Below, one piece after another: positions 41,030 through 49,890 of a DNA stretch of 64,000 nt. The notes under the pieces were generated by a model. The model saw nothing but the letters and a program-made list of their open reading frames with translations. It was not told the DNA's origin and did not search any database. Position 1 is the first letter of the stretch. The number at the start of each line of letters is the position of its first letter. This DNA comes from CAZEDU01 sp964511185. Lineage in GTDB: Bacteria > Myxococcota > Myxococcia > Myxococcales > Myxococcaceae. The DNA lies in assembly GCA_964511185.1 (NCBI GenBank), contig CAZEDU010000004.1:1-64000 (forward strand). The letters are read 5' to 3'. A program made the translations under genes and the position numbers.

Positions 41030-43216
41030 ATGTCTTCCGCCGCGACAGGTCACACCAATCGTCTGACACATGCGCTTTCCCCGTATCTGCGGCAGCACGC
41101 GAGCAATCCAGTCGATTGGTATCCATGGGGCGAAGAGGCGCTCGAGCGAGCGAAGCGCGAGCACAAGCCCATTCTCCTCTCGATCGGCTATTCGGCCTGC
41201 CACTGGTGTCACGTGATGGCGCACGAGTCGTTCGAGGACGAGGCGACCGCCCGCCTGATGAACGACTACTTCGTCAACATCAAGGTTGACCGGGAAGAGC
41301 GGCCGGATCTGGATCAGCTCTACCAAGGCGTCGTGCAGCTGATGGGCCGCGGCGGCGGCTGGCCGCTCACGGTCTTCCTGACTCCCGACCTGAGGCCCTT
41401 CTTCGGCGGCACCTACTTCCCGCCCACCGACCGGTACGGCATTCCGGCGTTCTCGAAGCTGCTCGAAGGGCTGTACCAGGCTTGGCTCAAGCAGCCCGAG
41501 GACATCGAGGCGCAAGCCCAGCAGTTCAAGGAGGGGCTCGCGTTCTTGGGCGCCTACGGCCTTGACGCGGCCAGCGCCGAGCCGACCGGCGACGACTTGG
41601 TGCGGGCCGCGCGAAAGCTGGAAGGCGAGATCGACCGGGTGAACGGCGGCTTCGGTCGCGCGCCCAAGTTCCCCAACCCGATGAACTTCGCGTACCTCCT
41701 GCGCGCGTGGCGGCGGTTCGGCGCTCGAGACTCGCTCGAGGGCACGCTGCTCACGCTCGAGAAGATGGCNNNNNNNNNNAAGTTCCCCAACCCGATGAAC
41801 GTGGCGATGCTCCTGCGCGCGTACCGCCGCGCGAAGGACGAGCAGCTGATCAGCGCCGCGGAGCTCACGCTTCAAAAGATGGCGCTCGGCGGGATCTTCG
41901 ATCAGCTCGGCGGCGGCTTTCACCGCTACTCGGTCGACGAGCGGTGGCTGGTGCCGCACTTCGAGAAGATGCTCTACGACAACGCGCAGCTCATCCACCT
42001 CTACGCGGAAGCCTTTCAGCTCACGCCGCGGCCGCTCTACCGAAAGGTCGTTGAAGAGACCGTCGCCTACCTCGAGCGCGAGATGCGCGACGCGCGCGGC
42101 GCCTTCTACGCGAGCCAAGACGCGGACAGCGAAGGGGAAGAGGGCAAGTTCTTCGTCTGGAGGCCAGAGGAGGTGGACGCCGCGCTGCCGCCCGAGCTCG
42201 CCCGGCTCATCCGCGCGCGCTTCGGCGTGAAGCCCGGCGGCAACTTCGAGCACGGCGCGACCGTGCTCGAGGTGGTGCAGGACCTCGACGCGCTGAGCCG
42301 CGCTTTCGGGCTCGACGAGGGCGACGCGCAAGCGCAGCTCGATCAGGCGCGCGCGGTGTTGCTCGAAGCCCGCGGCAAGCGGGTATGGCCTGGCCGCGAC
42401 GACAAGATTCTCACCGGCTGGAACGGGCTGACCATTCGCGGCTTGGCGTTCGCGGCGCGCGTCTTCGATCAGCCGCGCTGGGCGCAGCTCGCCGCGGGCG
42501 CCGCGGACTTCCTGCTCGAGCGCGCGTGGGACGGCAAGCGGCTGCTCCGATGCACCTTCGGGGAGCGCTCCGAGATCGACGCCTTCCTCGAAGACTACGG
42601 AGACTTCGCCGCCGGTCTCACCGCGCTCTACCAGGCGACCTTCGAGCCGAGGTACCTCGAAGCGGCGGCCGCCATCGTCGACGTCGCCCGCGCGCGCTTC
42701 TGGGACGAGGGCAAGGCCGCGTACCTGTCCGCGCCGCGCGGCCAGAAGGACCTCATCCACTCCATTTACGCGGTGCACGACAACGCGACGCCTTCCGGCG
42801 CGTCGACGCTGCTCGAGGCCCAGGTGACGCTCGCCGCCTTGCTCGGCCGCCCGGAGTACCTGGAGCAGGCCGGCCAGTACGCGCGAAAGCTGTGCGAGCA
42901 GGCGAAGCGAAACCCCTTCGGCCACGGCCACTGGTGGCTCGCGGTCGATGCGTACCTCGACGGCGCCGCCGAGGTGACGCTCATCGGCTCCGCGCAGGAG
43001 GTCCGGCCGTTCCTCGACGCGCTGAACCGCACCTTCGCGCCCACCACCGCCGTGCTCCAGCACGACCCCAATCGACCCAAGCCGACGCTCATGGCCGCCG
43101 CGCTCGAAGGGCGCGAGAAGGTCGCTGACCAGCCAACTGCCTACCTGTGCCGCCGCATGGCCTGCGAGGCGCCGGTGACCGACGCGCAGGCGCTCCTTCG
43201 CCAGCTGCAGGCGTGA
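41030..43216 (+). CDS. DUF255 thioredoxin-domain protein (YyaL/SPATA20-like), interrupted by a gap
   Basis: This protein has an N-terminal thioredoxin-like domain with CHWCHVMAHESFEDE and a C-terminal (alpha/alpha)6 barrel like the glycoside-hydrolase/N-acylglucosamine epimerase fold (QLGGGFHRYSVDERWLVPHFEK and YASQDADSEGEEGKF). The family's role is unknown; a role in peptide or carbohydrate redox processing is debated. The reading frame crosses the 10-N gap at 41770-41779. Both sides carry KFPNPMN(F/V)A, so the 728-residue frame contains 38 extra residues; removal gives about 690, the usual length. The two sides differ in sequence and may be a chimera. Confidence 0.8.
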   Translation: MSSAATGHTNRLTHALSPYLRQHASNPVDWYPWGEEALERAKREHKPILLSIGYSACHWCHVMAHESFEDEATARLMNDYFVNIKVDREERPDLDQLYQGVVQLMGRGGGWPLTVFLTPDLRPFFGGTYFPPTDRYGIPAFSKLLEGLYQAWLKQPEDIEAQAQQFKEGLAFLGAYGLDAASAEPTGDDLVRAARKLEGEIDRVNGGFGRAPKFPNPMNFAYLLRAWRRFGARDSLEGTLLTLEKMXXXXKFPNPMNVAMLLRAYRRAKDEQLISAAELTLQKMALGGIFDQLGGGFHRYSVDERWLVPHFEKMLYDNAQLIHLYAEAFQLTPRPLYRKVVEETVAYLEREMRDARGAFYASQDADSEGEEGKFFVWRPEEVDAALPPELARLIRARFGVKPGGNFEHGATVLEVVQDLDALSRAFGLDEGDAQAQLDQARAVLLEARGKRVWPGRDDKILTGWNGLTIRGLAFAARVFDQPRWAQLAAGAADFLLERAWDGKRLLRCTFGERSEIDAFLEDYGDFAAGLTALYQATFEPRYLEAAAAIVDVARARFWDEGKAAYLSAPRGQKDLIHSIYAVHDNATPSGASTLLEAQVTLAALLGRPEYLEQAGQYARKLCEQAKRNPFGHGHWWLAVDAYLDGAAEVTLIGSAQEVRPFLDALNRTFAPTTAVLQHDPNRPKPTLMAAALEGREKVADQPTAYLCRRMACEAPVTDAQALLRQLQA
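41770..41779. other. Assembly gap of 10 N inside DUF255 gene
   Basis: Ten N bases interrupt the gene. The 21-mer AAGTTCCCCAACCCGATGAA+C occurs at 41666-41686 before the gap and again at 41780-41800 after it, 114 bases apart, exactly 38 codons. Beyond this block the two flanks diverge, although the encoded peptides remain alike. The gap is therefore a scaffold join of overlapping or paralogous contig ends and not a real spacer. Confidence 0.9.
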
Positions 43217-43258
43217 CGCAGGTTCCTCGAAGGAAGCGCTTCGGGTAAGTCTTCCCTC

Positions 43259-44776
43259 GTGCCGATGGAGCCGCTCCAGTGCCGCGTCTGCCGCGCCTTC
43301 GAGACCATCACGCGCAGGCACCAGGAGGAGGGTTGGTATCGCTGCTCCTTCTGCCAGGCGGCGAACGCGACACCGGCCGCTCCTCATGAAGTGTACGAAG
43401 GGCCCGACGCGCGCACGGTGCTGTTGGTGAAACCGGGCAGGTTGCACTTCATCGTGCCTGCCGGTGTGTTGATGAGCCGCCGCAGCTTCATCGCCTTCAG
43501 CCACTTCACCCTCACGCTCGCGGCGGCGGCCATCGGCATCTTTCATCTGCTCCCGCCCGGAAACCCGGTGCGCACACTGTCGGCGCCCCTGTTGGGCCTC
43601 GCCGCCGCCTGGGTTCTCGCGCTGCTCGCGCGCGCGTGGCGATCGGAGCAGCACCTGGAGGTCGGCGCGAGGCGGGCTCAATACCACCGCCGCGCGTTCG
43701 GCATGACGTTTCGTGTGCGCGCGCTCGTCTCGAACGGCGCGCCGCTCACCGCCGGCCTTCACCTGAAGCCAGTCGATCCCTGGAGCTCGGGGGCGGATCG
43801 GGTCGAGCTCTCGTCGGGGGACGCGCTGAAGCTGGCCGTCATCTGCTCGGGCGCGCGGGAGGCGCGCTGGCTCTTGGGGCTCGTCGAGGCGGTGCTCGCT
43901 GGACAGGGAGCGATGCCGCGGTGCCAGTCGTGCGGCGCAAGCTTGCCCCACGACTGGCAAGACCGCGCGAAGACGCGGGTGACCTGTGCGTACTGCCAGG
44001 CCGGCTATGTCGTCGATGGGGCCCGGGTCTCGACGGCGCCGGTGTCGTTGCCGTCCATCGAGGCGCCCACCGCGGGCCCAAGCGAGAACGTCACGGAGCG
44101 CCGAGCCGGTGAACGGCTGGTCATTCGCCTGCGCGCGGGTCGCTCGGCCTTTCGTTGGATCATCGCCGGATGGATGGGGGCGGGCGCGGTGTGGCTGTTC
44201 TACTTCATCTTCGAAATGGTCGGCACCGTGGTCCGCGCCGTATGGCACGACGGACACCCGTTCTTCGTCGTCCTGATGGCGCTGGTCGCCCTGCTCATCG
44301 GCTACGTCGCCTGGTTCTGCGCGGTCGCGACCATCAACATCGTGGCCGGCGACAGCGAGCTTCGCTTCGACGACGGAACCGTCGAGTTCTCGTACTTGCT
44401 GGCGGGGCGCCGAGCCCCTGCGTTTCTTCAGCTCGGCGGTTGGACGCAGTACCGACGCCTTCTCACCGGCGACGCCGAAGCCCAGCGCGCGCTGAACATC
44501 GCCGCGGGCTTCTCCGCGCCGCATCGCCGAAAGGTGCCGTTGATGCGGCTGATCCGCGTCACCCTTGACGAGGATGCGGGCACCACGATGACGGTGTTTC
44601 ACACCAGCGCCGTGCCGCTGGTGGCACGTTGGGATTTGAGCCCGAGCGACTCTCAGTACGTCGCAGCACAGATGGTCGCCGAGACAGCGGCGCGCCTGAC
44701 GCGGTTGGGGCGACACTGGGACACCGCGGCCCAACGGCCGGACCTATGCTCCCTTGAGGAAAGGACCTCTCCATGA
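43259..44776 (+). CDS. Membrane protein with two zinc-ribbon motifs
   Basis: This 505-residue protein of unknown function has an N-terminal zinc ribbon (CRVC at 9-12 and CSFC at 29-32), then two membrane helices (about 80-125). After a globular domain comes a second ribbon (CQSC and CAYC near 223-250), two further helices (about 300-355) and a soluble tail. The layout hints at a membrane protein with cytosolic metal-binding loops, perhaps a chaperone or quality-control factor. The start is GTG 43259 or ATG 43265; there is no strong ribosome-binding site. The stop overlaps the oligoendopeptidase start (ATGA), so these are co-translated. Confidence 0.7.
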   Translation: MPMEPLQCRVCRAFETITRRHQEEGWYRCSFCQAANATPAAPHEVYEGPDARTVLLVKPGRLHFIVPAGVLMSRRSFIAFSHFTLTLAAAAIGIFHLLPPGNPVRTLSAPLLGLAAAWVLALLARAWRSEQHLEVGARRAQYHRRAFGMTFRVRALVSNGAPLTAGLHLKPVDPWSSGADRVELSSGDALKLAVICSGAREARWLLGLVEAVLAGQGAMPRCQSCGASLPHDWQDRAKTRVTCAYCQAGYVVDGARVSTAPVSLPSIEAPTAGPSENVTERRAGERLVIRLRAGRSAFRWIIAGWMGAGAVWLFYFIFEMVGTVVRAVWHDGHPFFVVLMALVALLIGYVAWFCAVATINIVAGDSELRFDDGTVEFSYLLAGRRAPAFLQLGGWTQYRRLLTGDAEAQRALNIAAGFSAPHRRKVPLMRLIRVTLDEDAGTTMTVFHTSAVPLVARWDLSPSDSQYVAAQMVAETAARLTRLGRHWDTAAQRPDLCSLEERTSP

Positions 44777-46539
44777 CCGACGCGCTTCGATGGGATTTGA
44801 GCGACCTCTACACGTCACCGGACGCCGCACAGCTGTCGGATGACTTAGGTCGCGCGCACGCGATGGCCGACGCGTTCGCCAAGGCGTACCGCGGCAAGGT
44901 CGCGCGGATGCCCGCGCACGATCTGGCCGAAGCGCTTCGCCAGCTCGAGCGGATGATGGAGCTCGCCTATCGCCCGCAGCTCTACGCGCAGCTGCTCTTC
45001 TCGGGGCAGACCGAAGATCCCCAAGCGCAGAACCTCATGAACGTCACGCGCCAGGCGACCACCGAGGTCTTCAACAAGGTCCGCTTCTTCGACGTCGAGC
45101 TGAAGAAGCTGCCCGCCGAGACCTTCGAGAAGCGGGTGAACGCCGCCGAGCTCGAGCCCTACCGGCACTACCTTCAGAGCCTGCGACGCTTCGCGCCGTA
45201 CACTTTGTCGGAAGCAGAAGAGAAGCTCGCCGAGCTGAAGAACCTCACCGGGCGCGCCGCCTTCAGCCAGCTCTACACCGAGGTCAGCGCGCGCATCCGC
45301 ATCCCGATCGAGGTCGACGGCGAGCACAAGGCGCTCAACGTCTCGGAAGCCCGCGCCTTGCGCTCGAGCCCCGACCGCGCGCTGCGCCGCCGGGCCACCG
45401 ACGGGCTGATGACCGCGTTCGAGAAGGAGAGCCACGTGCTCAACTTCTGCTTCAACACGCTCTTTCAAGACCACGCGCTGGACGTGCAGCTCCGCGGCTT
45501 CGCCGACGTGGCCGAGCCGACGTTTCTGGAGGACGAGCTGTCGCCCGAGGCGGTGGAGAACCTGATGGCCACCACCGAGCGCCACTATGGGCTCGCCCAG
45601 CGCTACATGCGGCTCAAGGCCAAGGCGCTGGGCCTGCAGGACTTCGCCTCCCACGACGTGCTCGCGCCGCTCTCGCCGACCGAGAAGAAGATCCCGTTCG
45701 AGGAAGGCCAGCGGCTGGTGCTCGACGCGTTCGAGGCGTTCGCCCCCAAGTTCTCCAGCATCGCGCGCGAGTTCTTCGACCGCCGGTGGATCGACGTGCT
45801 GCCGCGCCCCGGCAAGCGCGACGGCGCGTTCTGCTCGGGCATGCTCCCGTCGCTGCACCCGTACGTGCTGCTCAACTACAACGGCCGCATCGAGGACGTG
45901 TCGACGCTCGCGCACGAGCTGGGGCACGGCATCCACTTCTACCTGTCGCGCCGCAACTCGCCGCTCAACTTCTGGGCCACCACCCCGATGGCCGAGACCG
46001 CGTCGGTGTTCGGCGAGCTCTTGCTGATGCGTCGGCTCTTCGCGAAGGAGACCGACCGAGAGGTGAAGCGGAACCTGCTCGCGGTGCGCATCGAGGACAT
46101 CCTCTCCACCGTCTTCAACCAGGTGCAGTACACGCGTTGGGAGCAGAAGGCCCACGCGCGCCGCGCGGAAGGCGTGGTGCCCGCCGAGGCGCTCTCGCAG
46201 CTGTGGCTCGACGAGCGCAAGCGGCTGTACGGCGAAGCGGTCCACTTCTTCCCGCAAGACCGCTGGGGGTGGATCTCCATCGGCCACTTCGTGCATTACC
46301 GCTTCTATTGCTACAGCTACGCGTTCGGGCAGCTGCTCGTGCTCGCGCTGTTTCAGAAATACGAGGAAGAGGGAGAGAAGTTCGTTCCCAAGTACGTCGA
46401 GCTGCTCTCGTCGGGCGCCGCCGACACGCCGCAGCGGCTGCTCGAGCGGGTGGGCGTGAACCTCGACGATCCCAAGTTCTGGGAGTGCGGCTTCGAGACG
46501 TTGAAGGGCTTGTTGGACGAGTTCGAGGGGCTCTTGTGA
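44773..46539 (+). CDS. pepF: Oligoendopeptidase F (M3B)
   Basis: This is a cytosolic zinc endopeptidase for short peptides. The 588-residue product has the HEXXH site HELGH at 381-385 (LAHELGHGIHFYLSR) and the downstream ETASVFGEL that supplies the third ligand. FCSGMLPSLHPYVLLNYNGRIEDVSTLAHE and the C-terminal YCYSYAFGQLLVLALFQKYEEEG are typical of PepF. The ATG overlaps the preceding stop (ATGA) and the stop overlaps the next ATG by one base (TGATG). All three genes therefore form one translationally coupled group. Confidence 0.93.
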   Translation: MTDALRWDLSDLYTSPDAAQLSDDLGRAHAMADAFAKAYRGKVARMPAHDLAEALRQLERMMELAYRPQLYAQLLFSGQTEDPQAQNLMNVTRQATTEVFNKVRFFDVELKKLPAETFEKRVNAAELEPYRHYLQSLRRFAPYTLSEAEEKLAELKNLTGRAAFSQLYTEVSARIRIPIEVDGEHKALNVSEARALRSSPDRALRRRATDGLMTAFEKESHVLNFCFNTLFQDHALDVQLRGFADVAEPTFLEDELSPEAVENLMATTERHYGLAQRYMRLKAKALGLQDFASHDVLAPLSPTEKKIPFEEGQRLVLDAFEAFAPKFSSIAREFFDRRWIDVLPRPGKRDGAFCSGMLPSLHPYVLLNYNGRIEDVSTLAHELGHGIHFYLSRRNSPLNFWATTPMAETASVFGELLLMRRLFAKETDREVKRNLLAVRIEDILSTVFNQVQYTRWEQKAHARRAEGVVPAEALSQLWLDERKRLYGEAVHFFPQDRWGWISIGHFVHYRFYCYSYAFGQLLVLALFQKYEEEGEKFVPKYVELLSSGAADTPQRLLERVGVNLDDPKFWECGFETLKGLLDEFEGLL

Positions 46540-46907
46540 TGACGAAAAGCACTTGGATGTGGGTGGCGCTGCTCGCGGTCTTGGCGGCGTGCAAGAAGGA
46601 CGCGCCGGCCGCCGAAAAACACGATCGGTACACGGTGAAGGGGACGGTGAAGAGCGTCACCGCCGCCGCCAACCGCGTCGTCATCGCGCATGAAGAGATT
46701 CCGAGCTTCAAAGACCGCGAAGGTCAGGCCGTCGGCATGATGGCGATGAGCATGCCGTTCGCCGTCGAGAAGTCGGTGGACCTGTCGAACCTCGCGCCGG
46801 GCACGCGCGTGGAGTTCACGTTCGAGACGCGCTGGAAGGACGCGAACCCGGTGCACATCGTCGAGCTGAAGCCGCTTGCCGCCGAGGAGCGCGACGGCGG
46901 GCCGTAG
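46539..46907 (+). CDS. CusF/CopC-like copper-binding lipoprotein
   Basis: This 122-residue lipoprotein has the signal MWVALLAVLAAC. The mature part is a small beta-barrel of the CusF/EcoRII-C copper-binding type: YTVKGTVKSVTAAANRVVIAHEEIPSF, then GMMAMSMPFAVEKSVDL with several methionines, and RVEFTFETRW. In known CusF proteins Met and Trp residues bind copper(I); the Met-rich loop is present here. It starts at ATG 46539, overlapping the pepF stop by one base. It could be a periplasmic copper chaperone or a member of an SCO-like electron-transfer pathway; no copper pump is nearby. Its end is two bases from the convergent gene. Confidence 0.75.
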   Translation: MTKSTWMWVALLAVLAACKKDAPAAEKHDRYTVKGTVKSVTAAANRVVIAHEEIPSFKDREGQAVGMMAMSMPFAVEKSVDLSNLAPGTRVEFTFETRWKDANPVHIVELKPLAAEERDGGP

Positions 46908-46909
46908 CT

Positions 46910-48370
46910 TTAGCGCACCTCGACGACCTTCAGCTGACCGATGAGCGGGGCGATCTCGGCGTTGCCCTCTTCACCCACGCCGAAGTGCGTCGGGTCGGCG
47001 ACGTCTTGTCCGAACGTCGGATCCATCTGCACCCACTCGCCGACGTAGACCTCCACCCACTCGTGCCAGTAGAGCGCGGGGACCTTGTCCTCGTTCTCCA
47101 TGTAGATGACGCCGTCGATCCGCCGCGCCGGAATCCCCGACGCCCGCATCAACGAGACCGCCAGGAGGGAATGCTCGGTGCAGTCGCCCCGGAGCTGCCG
47201 CAGCACGTCCGTCGCGCGGTCGGCCGACGCGCCGTAGTCCTTCTTCAGGGTCTGGTACACCCAGGCGTTGATCTTCTTCGCCGCCAGGTACGCGTCGGTC
47301 TCGTTCTGCAGAATGCGCGCGGCGAGCGATTTGATCTCCGGGTTGTCGGACTCGACGATGATCGACGTCTTCAAATATTTGCCGCCGCTCGGGTCGCTCA
47401 GCGGCCGCTCCACCGGCTTCGTCTTCGGTGCCGCGGCGCTCAGCGTGACGGCGACGCGGCCGTTGGGCAGCTTCTTGAACTTCTGCCGCTCGGTGTCCTG
47501 GTGGAACTTGTCCGGGAGCCCCTCGACCACCAGCGTCCAGCTGCCCGGCACCGCGCGCGCCTGCGCCGGCGCCGGCTTGGGCAGCACCACGCGCGTCAGC
47601 CCGAACACCTCGACCTGATCCAACCGCTTGGCCACCGACTCGGACTCGGCCACCGCCATCATCGTCGCGCCGAAGTGCAGCTCGATGAGCCGCCCCTTCT
47701 CGTCGATGTACGAGTCGATCGGCACCTTCTCTTTCTCCGAGAGGGTGGTGACCTTCCGCAGCTTGACCGGCACGCCGCCCACCGTGCGCGCCTGCGCCTC
47801 GCCCAGCGTGGTGATCACCCGGTACGTCTCCAGGTCCTGCGAGTCGGTGATGAAGCCCTCGACGTTCTGCTGGCGGAAGAGGGCCACGCGCGCCTGGTCT
47901 GCGTCTTCGATGGTCTCTTTCGAGGGCGGCAGGTTGAGCACCTCGTTGGGTTGACCCGGGCGCTTGCGAATCACCCGAAGCCCCGTCGGCGTGGCGGTCG
48001 CCTCGAGCAGCTGCTCGCCGCCATCACCTTTTTGCTCGACCTTGAGGGACAAGAGCCGACCCTGCGGCTTCGCCTCGAAGACCCGCACCTCGCGCTGGCG
48101 CCGCTCCGAGACCTTGGCGCCCACGTTCGCCTTGAACACGAACTCGGAGATCAGCTCGGCGCGCCCGGGCCGGCCCTTCTGCGGCTTGAGCTCCATGAAC
48201 AGGTAGCCGACCTTCTTGTTGAGCAGGTACAGCCCCATGTACTCGCCGCCTTCGGGGCGGGGCGCGAGCAGCGCGTCGGAGCGGGGCTGCGCGCGCGGCG
48301 CGGCCTGCGCGAGGCCCGCCGCGAGCAGGACGGCGAAGGCGACAGCGACAGCAGGACGGGAGCGGCTCAC
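46910..48370 (-). CDS. Exported transglutaminase-like protein
   Basis: This exported protein of 486 residues has a signal peptide (AFAVLLAAGLAQA-AP). The long N-terminal part (about 30-320) is beta-rich. The C-terminal transglutaminase-like domain holds the catalytic triad: Cys in RGDCTEHSLLAVSLM, His in YWHEWVEVYV and Asp in WVQMDPTFGQDVAD. The cysteine protease/transglutaminase fold is therefore complete. It lies downstream of a GNAT and an ATP-grasp gene, with its start overlapping the GNAT stop (ATGA). A role in cross-linking or cleaving a peptide or murein substrate in the envelope is plausible. Confidence 0.85.
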   Translation of the reverse strand: MSRSRPAVAVAFAVLLAAGLAQAAPRAQPRSDALLAPRPEGGEYMGLYLLNKKVGYLFMELKPQKGRPGRAELISEFVFKANVGAKVSERRQREVRVFEAKPQGRLLSLKVEQKGDGGEQLLEATATPTGLRVIRKRPGQPNEVLNLPPSKETIEDADQARVALFRQQNVEGFITDSQDLETYRVITTLGEAQARTVGGVPVKLRKVTTLSEKEKVPIDSYIDEKGRLIELHFGATMMAVAESESVAKRLDQVEVFGLTRVVLPKPAPAQARAVPGSWTLVVEGLPDKFHQDTERQKFKKLPNGRVAVTLSAAAPKTKPVERPLSDPSGGKYLKTSIIVESDNPEIKSLAARILQNETDAYLAAKKINAWVYQTLKKDYGASADRATDVLRQLRGDCTEHSLLAVSLMRASGIPARRIDGVIYMENEDKVPALYWHEWVEVYVGEWVQMDPTFGQDVADPTHFGVGEEGNAEIAPLIGQLKVVEVR

Positions 48371-48834
48371 AAGCGCTTCGAGAGGACGATCAAGTCCTCT
48401 CCTTCCTTGTAGAAGTCGCGGAAGCGGGCCTCTTCCATGTACTGCATCGACCGGTAGAACCCGCGGGTGGGGCCGTACGCCTCCATCGCGCTCGTCTCCA
48501 CGCGCATCAGCCGGCCGCCGCGGCGGCGCAGCTCTCCCTCCATCGCGGAGACGAGCGCCGCGCCCACGCCTTGCCCGCGCACCTCGGGGTCGGAGGCGAT
48601 CCAGTACAGATCGAACGTGCGGTCGGTCATCGGCGTCGGCCCGTAGCAGATGTAGCCGATGACCTTCTCGTCCCGGAGCGCGACGAGGACTTGGTAGTCA
48701 GGATGGTTTGGAGTGAGCGCGAGGTCGATGAGCTCGAGCGCGCACGCCACTTCTTCCCGTGAAAAGGTTTCGATTCGATCCAGCAGCGCGGCCAGTTGCG
48801 CCCGATGCGCCTCGGCGAGAGGTCGAATGTCCAT
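48367..48834 (-). CDS. GNAT acetyltransferase
   Basis: This 155-residue acetyltransferase has the GNAT acetyl-CoA motif VRGQGVGAALVSAMEGELRRRGG at about 84-106 and LYWIASDPE just before. The substrate pocket holds EVACALELIDLALTPNHPDY, suggesting an amine or aminoacyl substrate. The C terminus (FYRSMQYMEEARFRDFYKEGEDLIVL) is also standard. AGGAAG lies a few bases upstream of the ATG. It overlaps the end of the ATP-grasp gene by 137 bases and the transglutaminase start by four. The target is unknown but the context suggests a modified peptide or amino acid. Confidence 0.9.
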   Translation of the reverse strand: MDIRPLAEAHRAQLAALLDRIETFSREEVACALELIDLALTPNHPDYQVLVALRDEKVIGYICYGPTPMTDRTFDLYWIASDPEVRGQGVGAALVSAMEGELRRRGGRLMRVETSAMEAYGPTRGFYRSMQYMEEARFRDFYKEGEDLIVLSKRL

Positions 48835-49819
48835 GGCTTCTTCCTAAGGCGATCTCGACCAGCTCGAGCGCCAGCGTGTCGTAGTCCATGCCGGCAGCTT
48901 TGGCGGCACGCGCAAACCCGGCGTCGGGGTGCAAGTCGCAGTTGGGATTCACGTCGATGACGTAGGGCGTGCCGTCGTTCGAGAGCCGAACGTCGACCCG
49001 CCCGTAGTCCCGGCAGCCGAGCGCCTCGAACGCGTCGATCGCCGCCTTCACCACCGCCTGTTGTTGCTCCTTGGGCAGCGTACAGGGGACTGGGGAGCTG
49101 TCGATGCACTCGGGCGAGTCGAGCTCCCACTTGGCGCGGTAGCCGACCACGCGCGGCTTGTCGTCGTAGGTCGGGCCCCAGGCGATCTCGCTGAGCGGCA
49201 GCGTGCGGCGCGGGCGATTGCCGAGGATCGGCACGTAGATCTCCCGACCGTCGATGAACCGCTCGACCAGTGCGGGCTGGCGGAAGGTCTTCAACACGGT
49301 GTTCACGGCCCGCACCAGCTGGGCGCGGTTGTGCACCACCGAGTCGAAGTCGATGCCGACCGACGCGTCTTCGCGGGCCGGCTTGACGATGAGCGGGAAG
49401 GGCAGCTCGAGCGTGCTCGCCACGGCCGCCGAGTCGACGAGCTTGAACTCCGGCGTCGGCACACCGCGCGCCACGAGCAGCTCCTTCGCCTTGTCCTTGT
49501 GGAGCGCGAGGCCGAGCGCGAGCGCGGGCGACCCGGTGAACGGCACGCCCAACAGCTCCAAGAGGCAGGGCACCGCCATCTCACCGCGGCTGTCGGCGGC
49601 CAGCGACTCGCACAGGTTCACCACCAAGTCGTAGCGGCGCGGGTCGAGCACGTTCGCCAGGGTGAAGTGATCGACCGCCAACCGCTCGGCCGACAACCCT
49701 CCGCGTCGGAGCGACTCGGTCATCGCCGCGGCGACGCGCTCGATGTCGCGGCGCGCTTCACGCCCCGGGTCGTCCTCGAGCAGGTCGTGATCGGCGTTGT
49801 GGAGGATCGCAATGCGCAT
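48698..49819 (-). CDS. ATP-grasp ligase, D-Ala-D-Ala ligase-like, with read-through tail
   Basis: The product resembles D-alanine--D-alanine ligase, an ATP-grasp enzyme that makes amide bonds. It shows VNLCESLAADSRGEMAVPCLLELLGVPFTGS, the ATP-grasp LIVKPAREDASVGI and YGRVDVRLSNDGTPYVIDVNPNCDLH with the Mg ligands. The core ends near ALELVEIAL, but the frame has no stop there and continues 48 residues (Arg/Ser/Gly-rich) over the GNAT gene. This looks like a lost stop, not a domain. Start ATG 49819. It is probably the first gene of the ATP-grasp/GNAT/transglutaminase operon. Exact ligated substrates cannot be told; murein ddl is usually elsewhere. Confidence 0.85.
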   Translation of the reverse strand: MRIAILHNADHDLLEDDPGREARRDIERVAAAMTESLRRGGLSAERLAVDHFTLANVLDPRRYDLVVNLCESLAADSRGEMAVPCLLELLGVPFTGSPALALGLALHKDKAKELLVARGVPTPEFKLVDSAAVASTLELPFPLIVKPAREDASVGIDFDSVVHNRAQLVRAVNTVLKTFRQPALVERFIDGREIYVPILGNRPRRTLPLSEIAWGPTYDDKPRVVGYRAKWELDSPECIDSSPVPCTLPKEQQQAVVKAAIDAFEALGCRDYGRVDVRLSNDGTPYVIDVNPNCDLHPDAGFARAAKAAGMDYDTLALELVEIALGRSHGHSTSRRGASGATGRAAGSNRNLFTGRSGVRARAHRPRAHSKPS

Positions 49820-49890
49820 CAACGATGCACCCGAAGTTAGCACGTCGAAAGTGATGTCGAAAGGGTGCGGTGCCGCAGTAAGCCACGCCC

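Noticed and set aside
40994..44734. Very long antisense open frame (over 1200 codons) across DUF255 and the zinc-ribbon gene.
   Set aside because: It crosses the N gap, has no recognisable domain and lies opposite two well-supported plus-strand genes.
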